From Phycisphaerales bacterium UBA7800 (lineage in GTDB: Bacteria; Planctomycetota; Phycisphaerae; Phycisphaerales; Phycisphaeraceae): a DNA stretch of 64,000 bases. The position numbers and the translations under genes were made by a program. The stretch covers positions 45,345-109,344 of the forward strand of contig DLCK01000019.1 of the NCBI GenBank assembly GCA_002480565.1, given 5' to 3'. The notes under the pieces were generated by a model, which had not been told where the DNA came from, ran no database searches, and was given only the letters and a program-made list of their open reading frames with translations. This document shows positions 33,908 through 43,503 of the stretch, one piece after another (the stretch's first letter is position 1; each line of letters begins with the position of its first letter).

Positions 33908-35029
33908 TCATTGAGTCATCACGCGGTAATCGAGCATCAAATCTTCATCAAGTTGTGTCGCATTTCGCAATTGCAACGTCATGCCCTGCGTGATGGTTTT
34001 GAGACTTTTGCCGGTGTTGACAGGTGATAACGCAGTCGGATCACCGAGCAGCTTGGGAGCGACGAATGCGAGTACCTGATCGACAAGTTGGCGTTTAAAG
34101 AGTTGGCCATGCACCGTCGCACCGCCTTCGACGAGGATGTTGGTCATCTGCTTGAAAGTCACCAACTGCTTAAGCAAACTGCGCAGGTTCAATCGCCCAT
34201 CCTTGTCGGGCTTGAGATAGACCAATTCAACGCCACGTTGTATCAGGCGTTTGGCTTGAGTCGTATCTTTCATCACGTTGGAGCTGACGAGTATCAACGG
34301 CGCTTGGTCGATGGTCTTAACCAAGTTGGAAGTGGTTGGCAGTTTCAGTGTCGGGTCAATGACAATCCGAGTGGCAATGCGTTTGACCGGGACGTTCCGC
34401 GCGGTGAGCGTTGCGTTGTCTGCGATGGCAGTGGTAATGCCAATCATCACCGCATCGACCCTGGCACGGAGTTCGTGCACATGTTGGCGAGACTGCTCAT
34501 TGCTGATCCACTTGCTTGATCCGGTGTGCGTGGCGATGTAGCCGTCAAGTGTTTGAGCCCATTTGGAAATGATCCATGGCATGCCGGTGGTCAGACGTTT
34601 GAGGTACGGTTCGTTGAGTTGCTTGGCCAATTCTTCGCAGCAGCCAACGTCCACGGTGATGCCATGTTTACGCAGTGTTTTTAAGCCTTGGCCTGCGACT
34701 TTGGCGAAGGGGTCGGCCATGGCGATGACGACGCGCGACACACCTGCTGTGATCAATGCATCGGTGCAGGGCGGTGTCTTGCCATGGTGACAGCACGGTT
34801 CAAGTGTGACATAGGCCGTCGCTCTGCGCGGTGAGACTTTGCAGTTGTTAATCGCGTTGGGTTCGGCATGGGGCGTGCCAAATTGTTTGTGGTATCCCTG
34901 GCCGATGAGCTTGTCAGCTTTGACGATCACACACCCGACCATGGGGTTGGGTTCGACGAAGCCTTCACCTTTTTGGGCGAGTTTCAGGGCTTTTTGCATC
35001 CATTTTTTGTCGTTATCGGCTATGGGCAT
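33908..35029 (-). CDS. ribD: Riboflavin biosynthesis deaminase/reductase
   Basis: 373 residues, full length. The N-terminal cytidine-deaminase-like domain has the zinc motif H54-A-E56 and C79/C88 in EPCCHHGKTPPC. The C-terminal reductase domain starts near RLTTGMPWIISKWAQTLDG and includes SGIT-like MIGITTAIADNATLTAR and ILVEGGATVHGQ. It catalyses the second and third steps of riboflavin synthesis. No other rib gene is in the window and no FMN riboswitch is seen upstream. Confidence 0.94.
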   Translation of the reverse strand: MPIADNDKKWMQKALKLAQKGEGFVEPNPMVGCVIVKADKLIGQGYHKQFGTPHAEPNAINNCKVSPRRATAYVTLEPCCHHGKTPPCTDALITAGVSRVVIAMADPFAKVAGQGLKTLRKHGITVDVGCCEELAKQLNEPYLKRLTTGMPWIISKWAQTLDGYIATHTGSSKWISNEQSRQHVHELRARVDAVMIGITTAIADNATLTARNVPVKRIATRIVIDPTLKLPTTSNLVKTIDQAPLILVSSNVMKDTTQAKRLIQRGVELVYLKPDKDGRLNLRSLLKQLVTFKQMTNILVEGGATVHGQLFKRQLVDQVLAFVAPKLLGDPTALSPVNTGKSLKTITQGMTLQLRNATQLDEDLMLDYRVMTQ

Positions 35030-35162
35030 GATCAGAACATCATACCGTCACAAGGATTGCTGTCATATACCACCAGCGAGGAATTGGCATCATTAGTGAT
35101 TCGTTAACGGCATATAACCGATATCATAGAAACAGATTTGTCTATTAAAGGTTGGATTGAAC

Positions 35163-35822
35163 ATGTCTGAACGCAACATCAAGATCTTTGGCAGAATTTC
35201 ATCCCTGCAAAAACAGATCGACAAGTATCTGGATCGGATTGCTGAAGCTGCCATGCTTTATCAGCAACTCTTTGATCATTTTCTGGATCACGGTGCAGAC
35301 GATCGGCTTGAAGAACTCGTCGGCCGGGTGCTCAAGCACAAGCACAAATGCAGCAATCTCTGCAGAGAACTTGAGATCGCTTTGTACACCGACATGCTCA
35401 TTCCTGATGCACGTGGCGATGTCTTGGAACTGCTTCATGCTTTGGATGATCTGATGGACTTGTTCAAGGACCTGGCAGTGGATCTGTCGATTCGTCAGCC
35501 ACGATTCGACCCGTCGTTGAATCATGATTTGATGGCAGTGGTGAAGATGGTCACGCAGGCTGTGGATCACCTGGTCAAAGCTTCGCGACTGTTCTTCTCG
35601 GATTATCGTGCGATGCAACATGATCTGCACAAGGTCGGATTCCTTGAAGGCGAAGCAGACGATCTGGTGAACAAACTCAAGCGTCAAATTTTCAGTACCG
35701 ACGATCCGATCTACAAGAAAATTTTCCGTTGTGAAATTTTGGACAACCTCGATGACCTGGCAGACTCGGCTAAGGACGTTGCGGAGATGCTGAGCATTTG
35801 CGCAATCAAGCGTGCATTGTGA
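35163..35822 (+). CDS. DUF47 / PhoU-like phosphate transport regulator
   Basis: 219 residues from ATG 35163, which has AAAGGTTGG upstream; TTG 35157 is less likely. All-helical PhoU-like protein of the DUF47 family: GRISSLQKQIDKYLDRIAEA at the start, HKCSNLCRELEIALYTDML and DIADxxK-like LDNLDDLADSAKDVAEML at the end. Members are typically encoded directly before PiT transporters and thought to control them. Here the PiT gene starts 54 bases downstream. Confidence 0.9.
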   Translation: MSERNIKIFGRISSLQKQIDKYLDRIAEAAMLYQQLFDHFLDHGADDRLEELVGRVLKHKHKCSNLCRELEIALYTDMLIPDARGDVLELLHALDDLMDLFKDLAVDLSIRQPRFDPSLNHDLMAVVKMVTQAVDHLVKASRLFFSDYRAMQHDLHKVGFLEGEADDLVNKLKRQIFSTDDPIYKKIFRCEILDNLDDLADSAKDVAEMLSICAIKRAL

Positions 35823-35876
35823 TGCCCGGATTCGGACTCATATGCAGGAGACTTTGTTCTCACAGGTAAAGATTAA

Positions 35877-36935
35877 ATGGACCCAACGATTTTCATCTTC
35901 CTTTCCAGTGGCTTGTTTTTAGGCTGGAGTCTAGGCGCCAACGATGCTGCCAATGTGTTTGGTACAGCGGTGGGCAGTCGGATGGTTCGCTTTGGCACCG
36001 CTGCATTGATTTGCAGTGTCTGTCTTGCACTGGGCGCGGTTTTCGGCGGGGCGGGTGCGACACATGGCCTTGGGAAACTGGGGCAGATCAGCACGCTGGC
36101 AGGTGCGTTTACGGTGGCATTATCCGCGGCAGCGACGGTGATGTGGATGACACGTGCGGGTTTGCCGGTCTCTACATCACAGGCGATTGTCGGGGCGATT
36201 GTCGGGTGGAACATGTTTGCACAGCTCAATACAGACAAGGCGGTTCTCTCGAAAATTGCCATGACCTGGATCGCATGCCCGGTCTTGGGTGCGGTCTTTG
36301 CGATGATGCTGTATCAAATCATTAAAGGCATCATCTACCTGTTCAAACCCCACTTGCTTAGGCAGGATCAGTTGACACGTTATGGCCTTGTGCTTGCCGG
36401 TGCGTTGGGCAGCTACAGTCTTGGAGCCAACAACATTGGTAATGTCATGGGCGTGTTTGTGCCTTCGTCACCGTTTACGGATTTACCGATGTATGGTGAT
36501 TGGATTCTGACCAGTACGCAGCAGTTGTTTTTACTGGGCGCGATTGCCATTGGTGTGGGCGTGTTTACCTATTCCAAAAAGGTAATGATGACCGTGGGCG
36601 ATAATCTCATGCCACTGTCTCCGGTGGCGGCCTTGGTGGTGGTGGTGGCACATTCCATGGTGCTGTTCGTCTTTTCGTCGACTTGGTTACAAGAGACCAT
36701 GGTGAGTATGGGACTGTTTAAAATCCCATTGATTCCGGTCTCCAGTTCACAGGCAGTCATCGGTGCGGTCATCGGCATCGGTATGCTCAAGGGGATCAAA
36801 GGTGTCCGCCAGATTCGCTGGATGGTACTGCTCAATATTGCTGGTGGCTGGATGATGACGCCGATTGCTGCTGCGATTCTTTGTTACGTATTTCTCTTCG
36901 TGATGCAGAATGTGTTTAACCAGGTGGTGATGTGA
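35877..36935 (+). CDS. PiT family inorganic phosphate transporter
   Basis: 352 residues, about ten hydrophobic segments. Both family signatures are present as inverted duplicates: GANDAANVFGTAVGS near residue 21 and SLGANNIGNVMGVF near residue 180. LPVSTSQAIVGAIVG and IPVSSSQAVIGAVIG are the paired TSQ segments that bind sodium or phosphate in related carriers. It moves phosphate with H+ or Na+ across the inner membrane. Forms an operon with the PhoU-like gene. Confidence 0.94.
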   Translation: MDPTIFIFLSSGLFLGWSLGANDAANVFGTAVGSRMVRFGTAALICSVCLALGAVFGGAGATHGLGKLGQISTLAGAFTVALSAAATVMWMTRAGLPVSTSQAIVGAIVGWNMFAQLNTDKAVLSKIAMTWIACPVLGAVFAMMLYQIIKGIIYLFKPHLLRQDQLTRYGLVLAGALGSYSLGANNIGNVMGVFVPSSPFTDLPMYGDWILTSTQQLFLLGAIAIGVGVFTYSKKVMMTVGDNLMPLSPVAALVVVVAHSMVLFVFSSTWLQETMVSMGLFKIPLIPVSSSQAVIGAVIGIGMLKGIKGVRQIRWMVLLNIAGGWMMTPIAAAILCYVFLFVMQNVFNQVVM

Positions 36936-37045
36936 TTTTCGGGGTTTTGCCCTATATCAATGGCTTTTGATTTTCCATTCCTGCCTTAGAGACGTACCAT
37001 AAGCACATCTATATTTGATCCGCGAATCTATACACGGTGCAGAAC

Positions 37046-39238
37046 ATGCTCGATACCCGACTTTGTCTCAAATCACTATCACGCTGGCTTAAGGCTGCAC
37101 AAACCAATTGGGTTGACCTGCCTGACCATCCGGGGCTTGGTTTCTATGGCACGGGGTACAACACATGGGCGGTGCAGACCAATCAGAAGTTCATCGCTGC
37201 CGCCGCAACCATGGCAGTGATGGATGACCGTGATACGGAGCGCAATCTCAAGCAAGCTTTATCCGCATTGCGCTACTGTCTGGCGACGCATAAGACCGGG
37301 CCGATGCCGCTGACCGATGGTTCACGCTGGGGGCATACCTGGATCAGTGTGCTTGGACTTGAGCGCATGATGTATGTGTTTAAGCTCCTCGAAGATTATC
37401 TCAGTGAAGAAGACCAGGCCGACGCCAAACGGGTTTTGACCAGTGAAGCGGATTGGATTACTTATCACCTTGAACGTGGGTCTGCCAAAGGTGTCCACGC
37501 CAGCAAGTGGAACAAGGATGGAAACAACGATCCGGAATCGCATATGTGGAACGGTTCATTTCTCTGGCGCATCGCTCAGATGTACCCGGAACATGAAAAT
37601 AAGGCAGACTGGATCAAGCAATCCAACTTGTTGCTTTTTAATGCCATCACCACTGAAGCTGATGCGGATCACGAACTCTATGTCGGGCCGCAGTTCTTTG
37701 AAAATTATGCGTTGGATCATCACGGATACATGAACGTGGGCTATATGGTCATTACGCTCTCCAATGCGGCGATGCTTTATTTTGACTTAAAGCACAATGA
37801 CTGGCCGATGCCTGAGCACTTGAAACACAACCTGGAAAACCTCTGGCGGGTGACCAAAAAAATGATCTTCGCAGACGGGCGTCTGGCACGCATCGGCGGA
37901 GACTCGCGCGTGCGATATGCTTACTGTCAAGAGTATTTGCTGCATAGCATGATGATGGCAGCTGACCTGTTTGGTGATACCCATGCCACGTATCTCTGCG
38001 CCAGCCAACTCCAAACGCTTGCCAAGGAACAGAACACCAATACCGATGGCAGCTATTACGGCTTGCGATTGGACTCTCTCAAAAAGTCCAGCCCGTACTA
38101 CTACACCCGCATTGAGTCCGACCGAGCCTGTGCCGTGGCAGCGGCGATGCACTACAACTCACTGGTCAAGTGGCCAAGCAGTGGGACATTGGATTTTGAG
38201 TCCGATGTGGCAGGTCTGTGGATTGAAAAAGAACACGGCGATGTCCTGCATCGTAGTCCCACACGTTTTGCATCGGTGAGTTGGCACGCAAGCGGTCTGG
38301 GGCAAGCCATGTGTCAGCCGCCTGACGATGGGAACATTGCTGAGTGGTCAAGCAATCTCTGCTCTGTGGTGAAGTTCATGGGTGACAAGACGGACATTCA
38401 GGAACTGCACCCGCCGCACCGTGACCTTGAACATTTTCAGATTGATGGTTTTGAAGGTGGCTTTGCGACACTGGGGCGGATTCGTGAAGGTGTGAATATC
38501 GAAGTGAAGGAAGGTTGGAGAAGTACGCAGCTTGCGACACTCCAACAAGCGTTTATCGCGTTACCTGACGGGCAGACACTCATCGGCATGCATCATTGTC
38601 GCACCGGCGAATCACGCTCCTATCCCACACTCATCCAAGGCATGCATCTGAACCTGCCCAACGATTTGTACAACGGATATCAACGCACACTCAGCACCCC
38701 CGAAGACCAATTGACACTTGCCACGGAGACGCGCCATGATCACGTGGTTGATTTGAATTGCACGTGGGTCAATATCGACCATCGCATTGGTGTGGTCGGT
38801 GTCTACGGTGCCAATCAGCTTTGTATTGATCGGACGATTAAACGCCGTGGTGGTCCGTACCAATCCTTGCATGTAGATGAATTGTGCTATGGCTATCAAA
38901 ACGGCGCGGACAATGGCGTCTCACCCTACTCGATGATTCTGGATATTGGTTTTGTGATTGGTTCGAATATCAATACGCAGGACACCCAGGAACTTGCCAA
39001 GAAGACTACGCATAAGACGGACGGCGATCTGCGGACAATGCAGGTGCTTGGTGCCGATGGTCGGATGTATGTGGCTTGTGCGAACTTTGGTGTTGGCACG
39101 CGCACGGTGCCGACGGGTCCGTTCTGGCCTTCGACAATTGATGCGATTAATCTGGTCACCGGCGAGAAAGTCACCCCCGACGATCGCAGCTTCACCATCC
39201 CCGGCTCAAGCGCCGCGGTGTATCTTTTGGATATGTGA
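37046..39238 (+). CDS. Predicted alpha/alpha-toroid protein, polysaccharide-lyase-like
   Basis: 730 residues from ATG 37046 (GTG 37037 is also possible). No signal peptide. The first ~370 residues are helix-rich with paired aromatic helices (FIAAAATMAVM, MWNGSFLWRIAQMY, FFENYALDHHGYMNVGYMV); the rest looks like beta sandwich (TLGRIREGVNIEVKEGWRS, LATETRHDHVVDLNCTWVN). This two-part plan, an (alpha/alpha) toroid plus antiparallel beta sheet, matches heparinase II/III and related lyases. NYALDHHGYMN contains Tyr and His that could be catalytic. The fit is by pattern only and the family is not certain. It follows the phosphate transporter, without obvious link. Confidence 0.6.
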   Translation: MLDTRLCLKSLSRWLKAAQTNWVDLPDHPGLGFYGTGYNTWAVQTNQKFIAAAATMAVMDDRDTERNLKQALSALRYCLATHKTGPMPLTDGSRWGHTWISVLGLERMMYVFKLLEDYLSEEDQADAKRVLTSEADWITYHLERGSAKGVHASKWNKDGNNDPESHMWNGSFLWRIAQMYPEHENKADWIKQSNLLLFNAITTEADADHELYVGPQFFENYALDHHGYMNVGYMVITLSNAAMLYFDLKHNDWPMPEHLKHNLENLWRVTKKMIFADGRLARIGGDSRVRYAYCQEYLLHSMMMAADLFGDTHATYLCASQLQTLAKEQNTNTDGSYYGLRLDSLKKSSPYYYTRIESDRACAVAAAMHYNSLVKWPSSGTLDFESDVAGLWIEKEHGDVLHRSPTRFASVSWHASGLGQAMCQPPDDGNIAEWSSNLCSVVKFMGDKTDIQELHPPHRDLEHFQIDGFEGGFATLGRIREGVNIEVKEGWRSTQLATLQQAFIALPDGQTLIGMHHCRTGESRSYPTLIQGMHLNLPNDLYNGYQRTLSTPEDQLTLATETRHDHVVDLNCTWVNIDHRIGVVGVYGANQLCIDRTIKRRGGPYQSLHVDELCYGYQNGADNGVSPYSMILDIGFVIGSNINTQDTQELAKKTTHKTDGDLRTMQVLGADGRMYVACANFGVGTRTVPTGPFWPSTIDAINLVTGEKVTPDDRSFTIPGSSAAVYLLDM

Positions 39239-39269
39239 GTAAAAAACACCTTAAAACAAGGCGTCAAAC

Positions 39270-41411
39270 TCACATTGAATCTTCATCTTCAATCGCATCC
39301 GCTTCGATGGTATCCGAAGCAGGAGGGGTGTCCCAGACAACGGTGAGCAGGCGTTGGTCGGTACGCAGTGGCGCATCGAGGTCCGGCGGAGTCTGAATGG
39401 TGCCATCGGGTTGCTCGATGGCGATGACCTGAGCATTGAACTGTTTACGGAAGTCACATTGCTTAAGCGATTTGCCAACCGCGACCAGCGGGACAAAGAG
39501 CTTCTGGATATTGGCATGTTGATTGGAGACCCCCAGGATCAGTTGATCCACCTGCAGGTCTGCTTCGAGGACGCCAAGTCCTTCATATTCACTAAAGGCC
39601 TGGGTATGCGTTTGAGCCAGTCGTTCATGGAGGTGTTCGACGATGGCTTTGCGTTCGAGCATGCCAACCCATTGAGATTTGTCACCACGATTGAGGACTG
39701 GCAGGACTTCGTGATCTTCACGAGCAAAGATAGCCAGTGATGAAAACAGGTCGTCTTCAGGTAAAAGGAAAGTCACATTCTCCGTCATCAGATCAGCTGC
39801 AACAATCACCGAAGCCATCAGGAAATTGTCCGAGCCCACGACGTGACCCAGGTCCGAAGCGGAGATGACACCTTTGAGTCGGTTGTCTTTGGTGACCGCG
39901 AAAATCGGTCGCGTGCCAGGTTGAACACGTGCGATGATTTCATTGAGTGGCATGTCCGGTGGGATGGTCATCGCCCAGTTTTGTGACAGGGACATGACCT
40001 GATTGACACGTGTGGATTCGAGTAAGTGGATCACCGGGTCTGCAGCATGGGCAGGGGAGTCAGCAGCCGAGCGCAGTTGTTCAGGATTAAGTCCGCGTCC
40101 ACGTCCGATGAGATAGCTGGTCACGCAGACAATCATCAACGGCGCGATGAGTCCGTAGGAGCCTGTCATTTCAGTGATCATGACCATGGATGCGATGGGG
40201 ACGCGCATGGTTGCTGCCATGACGCCAGCCATACCCACGGGGATCAAGGCTTGTCGGAGTTCTGGTGGGAAGCTGTCGGGGAACAAAGCCATGCCGATTG
40301 CGCCGAGCAGTGCGCCGACCATGCCACCGATGAAGACGGACGGGCCAAGCACGCCCCCCGGAGCACCTGAGCCAACGGTCAGGCCCGTTGCCATGCACTT
40401 GACGATGACGATGACAAAAAACAGGCCAACCCACATCCACGGGCCGTAGTGCAATACAGATTCGGCTTCGAGGAAGGTGCCATCCAAGACACCTTGAACA
40501 AAGAGATATCGGTCATCCATCACCTGTGGGAGCAGACAGGCCAGGCCCCCGGTACACAATCCGCCCAGGGCTGCGGTGCCCCAGACAGGCATTTTGAGCG
40601 CAGGCCTGATTTTTTTTTCCACGGTGTGCATACACAGTGCAAAGAAGATGGCAGTCATACCGCACATCGGGCCGAGTATCGCATACCAGATGAGGTCTTT
40701 GCCGGAAGTAAAATGCAGGTTGATCACACCTTCAAGCATCGGGCCGGTGTAGCCCCAAAGCTGCATATAAATCGAGTATCCGACCACCGACGCAACAAAG
40801 GAAGGCACGATGGCGTCGGACTCAAATTCCGGTTCGTAGTAAAGGATACCGCTGGCAAACAGCGCGCCGCCCAACGGACAGCGGAAGATGGCGCCAATAC
40901 CTGCTGCACAACCGGCGACCAGCAGAATGCGTCGTTCGTGGACGGTGAGTTTAAAGAGCTTGCCAATGGTCGAACCGATGGCAGCGCCCAATGCGGCGAT
41001 GGGGCCTTCAGGTCCGGCCGAGCCACCGGATGAGATGACTAATGCCGCACCGATGTTACGGATGATCGGCGAGTTGATGTGCATGCGTCCCTGTTTATGG
41101 TGAAACGCGCGCGTGAGAATATCCACGCCATGTCCCTGGTTTTTCTGAGCAAACAGATGAACCAACATCCCTGCGACCAACGCCCCCATTGCCGGTAAGG
41201 CAAGGATATGCCAGTCGAAGTGGAACATCTTGATTTCGTCGGAGTGTATGTACTGACCGATGAGATGCTCGGTACCGACGTGGATGGCAAATTCAAGTAG
41301 AGCTGCCGCACAACCGCTGATGATTCCGGCGATCGTTGCAACAAGCAGTCTTCTCATCCAACGACGAGCAGGCTGCGGAACATGCAACAGATTGGCATAG
41401 GTTTGCCACAT
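39270..41411 (-). CDS. CLC chloride channel/antiporter with CBS pair and RCK_C domain
   Basis: 713 residues. The CLC core of about 10 or more membrane segments runs to residue ~435: QGHGVDILTRAF in place of GSGIP, the gate motif GPEGP with its glutamate, and GGVLGPSVFIGG as third anion-binding loop. Then two CBS domains (VNQVMSLSQNWAMTIP ... VISASDLGHVVG; DLMTENVTFLLPEDDLFSS). The last ~90 residues (LGVSNQHANIQKLFVPLVAVG ... QVIAIEQPDG) resemble an RCK_C (TrkA-C) domain. The CBS part may sense adenine nucleotides. The gating glutamate points to a proton-coupled exchanger or gated channel. Confidence 0.92.
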   Translation of the reverse strand: MWQTYANLLHVPQPARRWMRRLLVATIAGIISGCAAALLEFAIHVGTEHLIGQYIHSDEIKMFHFDWHILALPAMGALVAGMLVHLFAQKNQGHGVDILTRAFHHKQGRMHINSPIIRNIGAALVISSGGSAGPEGPIAALGAAIGSTIGKLFKLTVHERRILLVAGCAAGIGAIFRCPLGGALFASGILYYEPEFESDAIVPSFVASVVGYSIYMQLWGYTGPMLEGVINLHFTSGKDLIWYAILGPMCGMTAIFFALCMHTVEKKIRPALKMPVWGTAALGGLCTGGLACLLPQVMDDRYLFVQGVLDGTFLEAESVLHYGPWMWVGLFFVIVIVKCMATGLTVGSGAPGGVLGPSVFIGGMVGALLGAIGMALFPDSFPPELRQALIPVGMAGVMAATMRVPIASMVMITEMTGSYGLIAPLMIVCVTSYLIGRGRGLNPEQLRSAADSPAHAADPVIHLLESTRVNQVMSLSQNWAMTIPPDMPLNEIIARVQPGTRPIFAVTKDNRLKGVISASDLGHVVGSDNFLMASVIVAADLMTENVTFLLPEDDLFSSLAIFAREDHEVLPVLNRGDKSQWVGMLERKAIVEHLHERLAQTHTQAFSEYEGLGVLEADLQVDQLILGVSNQHANIQKLFVPLVAVGKSLKQCDFRKQFNAQVIAIEQPDGTIQTPPDLDAPLRTDQRLLTVVWDTPPASDTIEADAIEDEDSM

Positions 41412-41603
41412 GGTTTTTAATTCTACATCAACTGGTACTGTGAAAAATACATTCGTACGTTGATTGTCGGGGCTTGAGCGTTGGCAAAAGCCTGTCTTGG
41501 CATCGCGTGCTAACGCAACGCGAGTGGGTTATGTCTTCGTGCGCTGGCTCGTTGAACCTGTTTTGCAGGATAATGAGCGTCGGTGGACGGAATGCTGATC
41601 GCT

Positions 41604-42482
41604 TTACAGTGCGCCGCAGTCCTGGAGTAGTTTCTTGAGAATCACGCGATTGTCATCACCCATTTCACACATAGGCAATCGCAGTTCGCCGGTATCCATT
41701 CCTGCGAACATCATTGCTGTCTTGATGGGAATCGGGTTGGTCTCGATCGAGAGCATGCCCTTGCAGAGCTTAAACAGATCAAGGTGAAGCTTGCGTGCCT
41801 GGGCAAAGTCACCCAAGAGTCCGGCATCGGTGAGTGCTTTGACACGTGCAGGCAAAAGGTTGGAGATCACGCTGATCACCCCTTTGCCACCGATGGACAT
41901 CAGTGGGATTGTCATCGAGTCATCACCGGAGACCATGATAAAATCATCACCACAGGTCATGGCAATTTCCGATGCCGTATCCAATGAACCGGTCGCTTCC
42001 TTGATGGCAACGATGTTCGGATGCTGCGACAAACGGTAAATCGTATCGCCGGTCAAGGCGACACCTGAGCGCCCCGGGATGTTGTAAAGCATCACCGGCA
42101 CGCCGACGTCGGCAATCTTCATGAAGTGTCGATACATGCCTTCCTGTGTCGGCTTGTTGTAGTACGGATTCACAGACAACACGCAATCCACGCCAGCTTC
42201 TTTGGCATGCTGCGTGAGGTTGATTGCTTCAACTGTGGAGTTGGAGCCCGTCCCGGCAATCACAGGTACACGACCGGCGGCGGCTTTGGTGACCTCTTCG
42301 ATCACACGGGCATGTTCGACGTTGTCGAGAGTCGGCGATTCACCGGTGGTGCCACAGGGGACCAGTCCGTCAATACCGCCATCAATCTGGAAGTTCACAT
42401 TTTTGACCAACTGCTGCCAATCGACTTCGCCGGAGCTGGTGAAGGGAGTGACCATTGCAGTAAACGCGCCTTGGAGCTTCAT
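41604..42482 (-). CDS. dapA: 4-hydroxy-tetrahydrodipicolinate synthase
   Basis: 292 residues, family length. GTTGESPTL in the first third binds pyruvate carboxylate, Y in LYNIPGRSG is the proton relay, and the Schiff-base lysine is in VAIKEATGS. It condenses pyruvate and aspartate semialdehyde in the lysine/diaminopimelate route that supplies peptidoglycan. AAGGA lies 9 bases before ATG 42482. The gene starts about 90 bases from a mobile palindromic element, which thus occupies its promoter region. Confidence 0.95.
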   Translation of the reverse strand: MKLQGAFTAMVTPFTSSGEVDWQQLVKNVNFQIDGGIDGLVPCGTTGESPTLDNVEHARVIEEVTKAAAGRVPVIAGTGSNSTVEAINLTQHAKEAGVDCVLSVNPYYNKPTQEGMYRHFMKIADVGVPVMLYNIPGRSGVALTGDTIYRLSQHPNIVAIKEATGSLDTASEIAMTCGDDFIMVSGDDSMTIPLMSIGGKGVISVISNLLPARVKALTDAGLLGDFAQARKLHLDLFKLCKGMLSIETNPIPIKTAMMFAGMDTGELRLPMCEMGDDNRVILKKLLQDCGAL

Positions 42483-42569
42483 GAGTCCAATCCTTGTTGA
42501 GCTGAAAAAATCCGAATAGAAGAAATACTGTATCGGTGGTCGAGGAGAATCGCAAGAAAAGATGCGAAT

Positions 42570-42758
42570 TGACAGGGTAAACGCATGTACGTTTTTTTTG
42601 TCTTAGCGAGCCGTCGGGTGTCGCGACGAAATCCGTAGCTGGAGAAAATTTCGGTATCAAACATGTTGTTTGTGTCCTGAATTTGAGCTTCGCTCAATCC
42701 CGGCTCGACACGAGCCGGCTCGCTAAGGCAAAAAAACGTACATGCGTTTGCCCTGGTC
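42570..42758. mobile_element. MITE-like element with ~40-bp terminal inverted repeats (full copy)
   Basis: The left end AGGGTAAACGCATGTACG (from 42574) continues as poly-T and GTCTTAGCGAGCCG. The right end is its inverse: CGGCTCGCTAAGGC, poly-A and CGTACATGCGTTTGCCCT. Arms match over ~40 bases with few differences. The centre contains GAGCTTCGCTC and CATGTTGTTTGTG. No transposase is encoded, so it is non-autonomous. Copies occur at 22449 (half, nearly identical) and 33271 (degenerate). Confidence 0.8.
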
Positions 42759-42810
42759 AATCCCCAATCTTAAGACTGTCGTTCGAAGTCATTTGCTATA
42801 CTTGCACATC

Positions 42811-43494
42811 ATGTCAGAACACATCGCGATTCTTCAACACCAATACATGAACATGATCCTTTCCGGGGCCAAAACCATTGAGAGTCGGCTGACCTCAAAC
42901 AGTCTGGCACCGTATCAACAAATCAAAGCTGGACAGCGGATTTATTTCAAGCAATCGTCCGGCCCATTTCGCGCCACTGCCATTGCCAAGTCGATCGACT
43001 TTTATGACCAACTCAACCCCCGGAAACTCCAACAGCTTTACGACCAATACAACACCGCGGTTTGTGGGACGCATGACTACTGGTTTGTCACCAAAGCCAA
43101 AGCGCGCTTTGCCACATTTGTCACACTCAACGATGTCCTGCCAACCTCGATTGGCCCACCGATGAAACCGTCACAAGGCCTGGCATGGTTTGTCATCAAA
43201 CCCGTGGATATCCCCCTGCCGTTTGCGGTGACAGTTACCCAAGGTGCAATCAAAAATGGATACATCTCCATGAGCAAACATCTCCAACAATTATCTGTTG
43301 GCGATTGTCTGACGTTACACCTGCCTGACCAAACCGTGATTCAGACCGACATCACCGAGAAGAAAATCCTGCGTTGGCGGGGTTGGCGTCAACTCTTTGA
43401 TAACATGAACATGTACGATGGTGACCGTGTTATTTTTGAACCATTAGGTCAACTGTCGTATCGTGTTCACTTTCAGATTCAAAGACAAAAATAA
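42811..43494 (+). CDS. ASCH-domain-like protein
   Basis: 227 residues from ATG 42811; the frame is open back into the MITE-like element. The N-terminus IAILQHQYMNMILSGAKTIE followed by SRLT matches the ASCH/YqfB pattern (xxxxYxxxIxxGxKxxExR), as does KAGQRIYFKQSSGPFRATA. ASCH domains are PUA-related and bind RNA or nucleotides. The second half contains VGDCLTLHLPDQTVIQTDI and may be a second beta-barrel. It ends 9 bases before nadC, so they are cotranscribed. Confidence 0.75.
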   Translation: MSEHIAILQHQYMNMILSGAKTIESRLTSNSLAPYQQIKAGQRIYFKQSSGPFRATAIAKSIDFYDQLNPRKLQQLYDQYNTAVCGTHDYWFVTKAKARFATFVTLNDVLPTSIGPPMKPSQGLAWFVIKPVDIPLPFAVTVTQGAIKNGYISMSKHLQQLSVGDCLTLHLPDQTVIQTDITEKKILRWRGWRQLFDNMNMYDGDRVIFEPLGQLSYRVHFQIQRQK

Positions 43495-43503
43495 AGATTA
43501 GCC

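Noticed and set aside
41412..41603. Possible small gene between the CLC and dapA genes
   Set aside because: No frame with start and ribosome site; only weak inverted sequences around 41510-41580.
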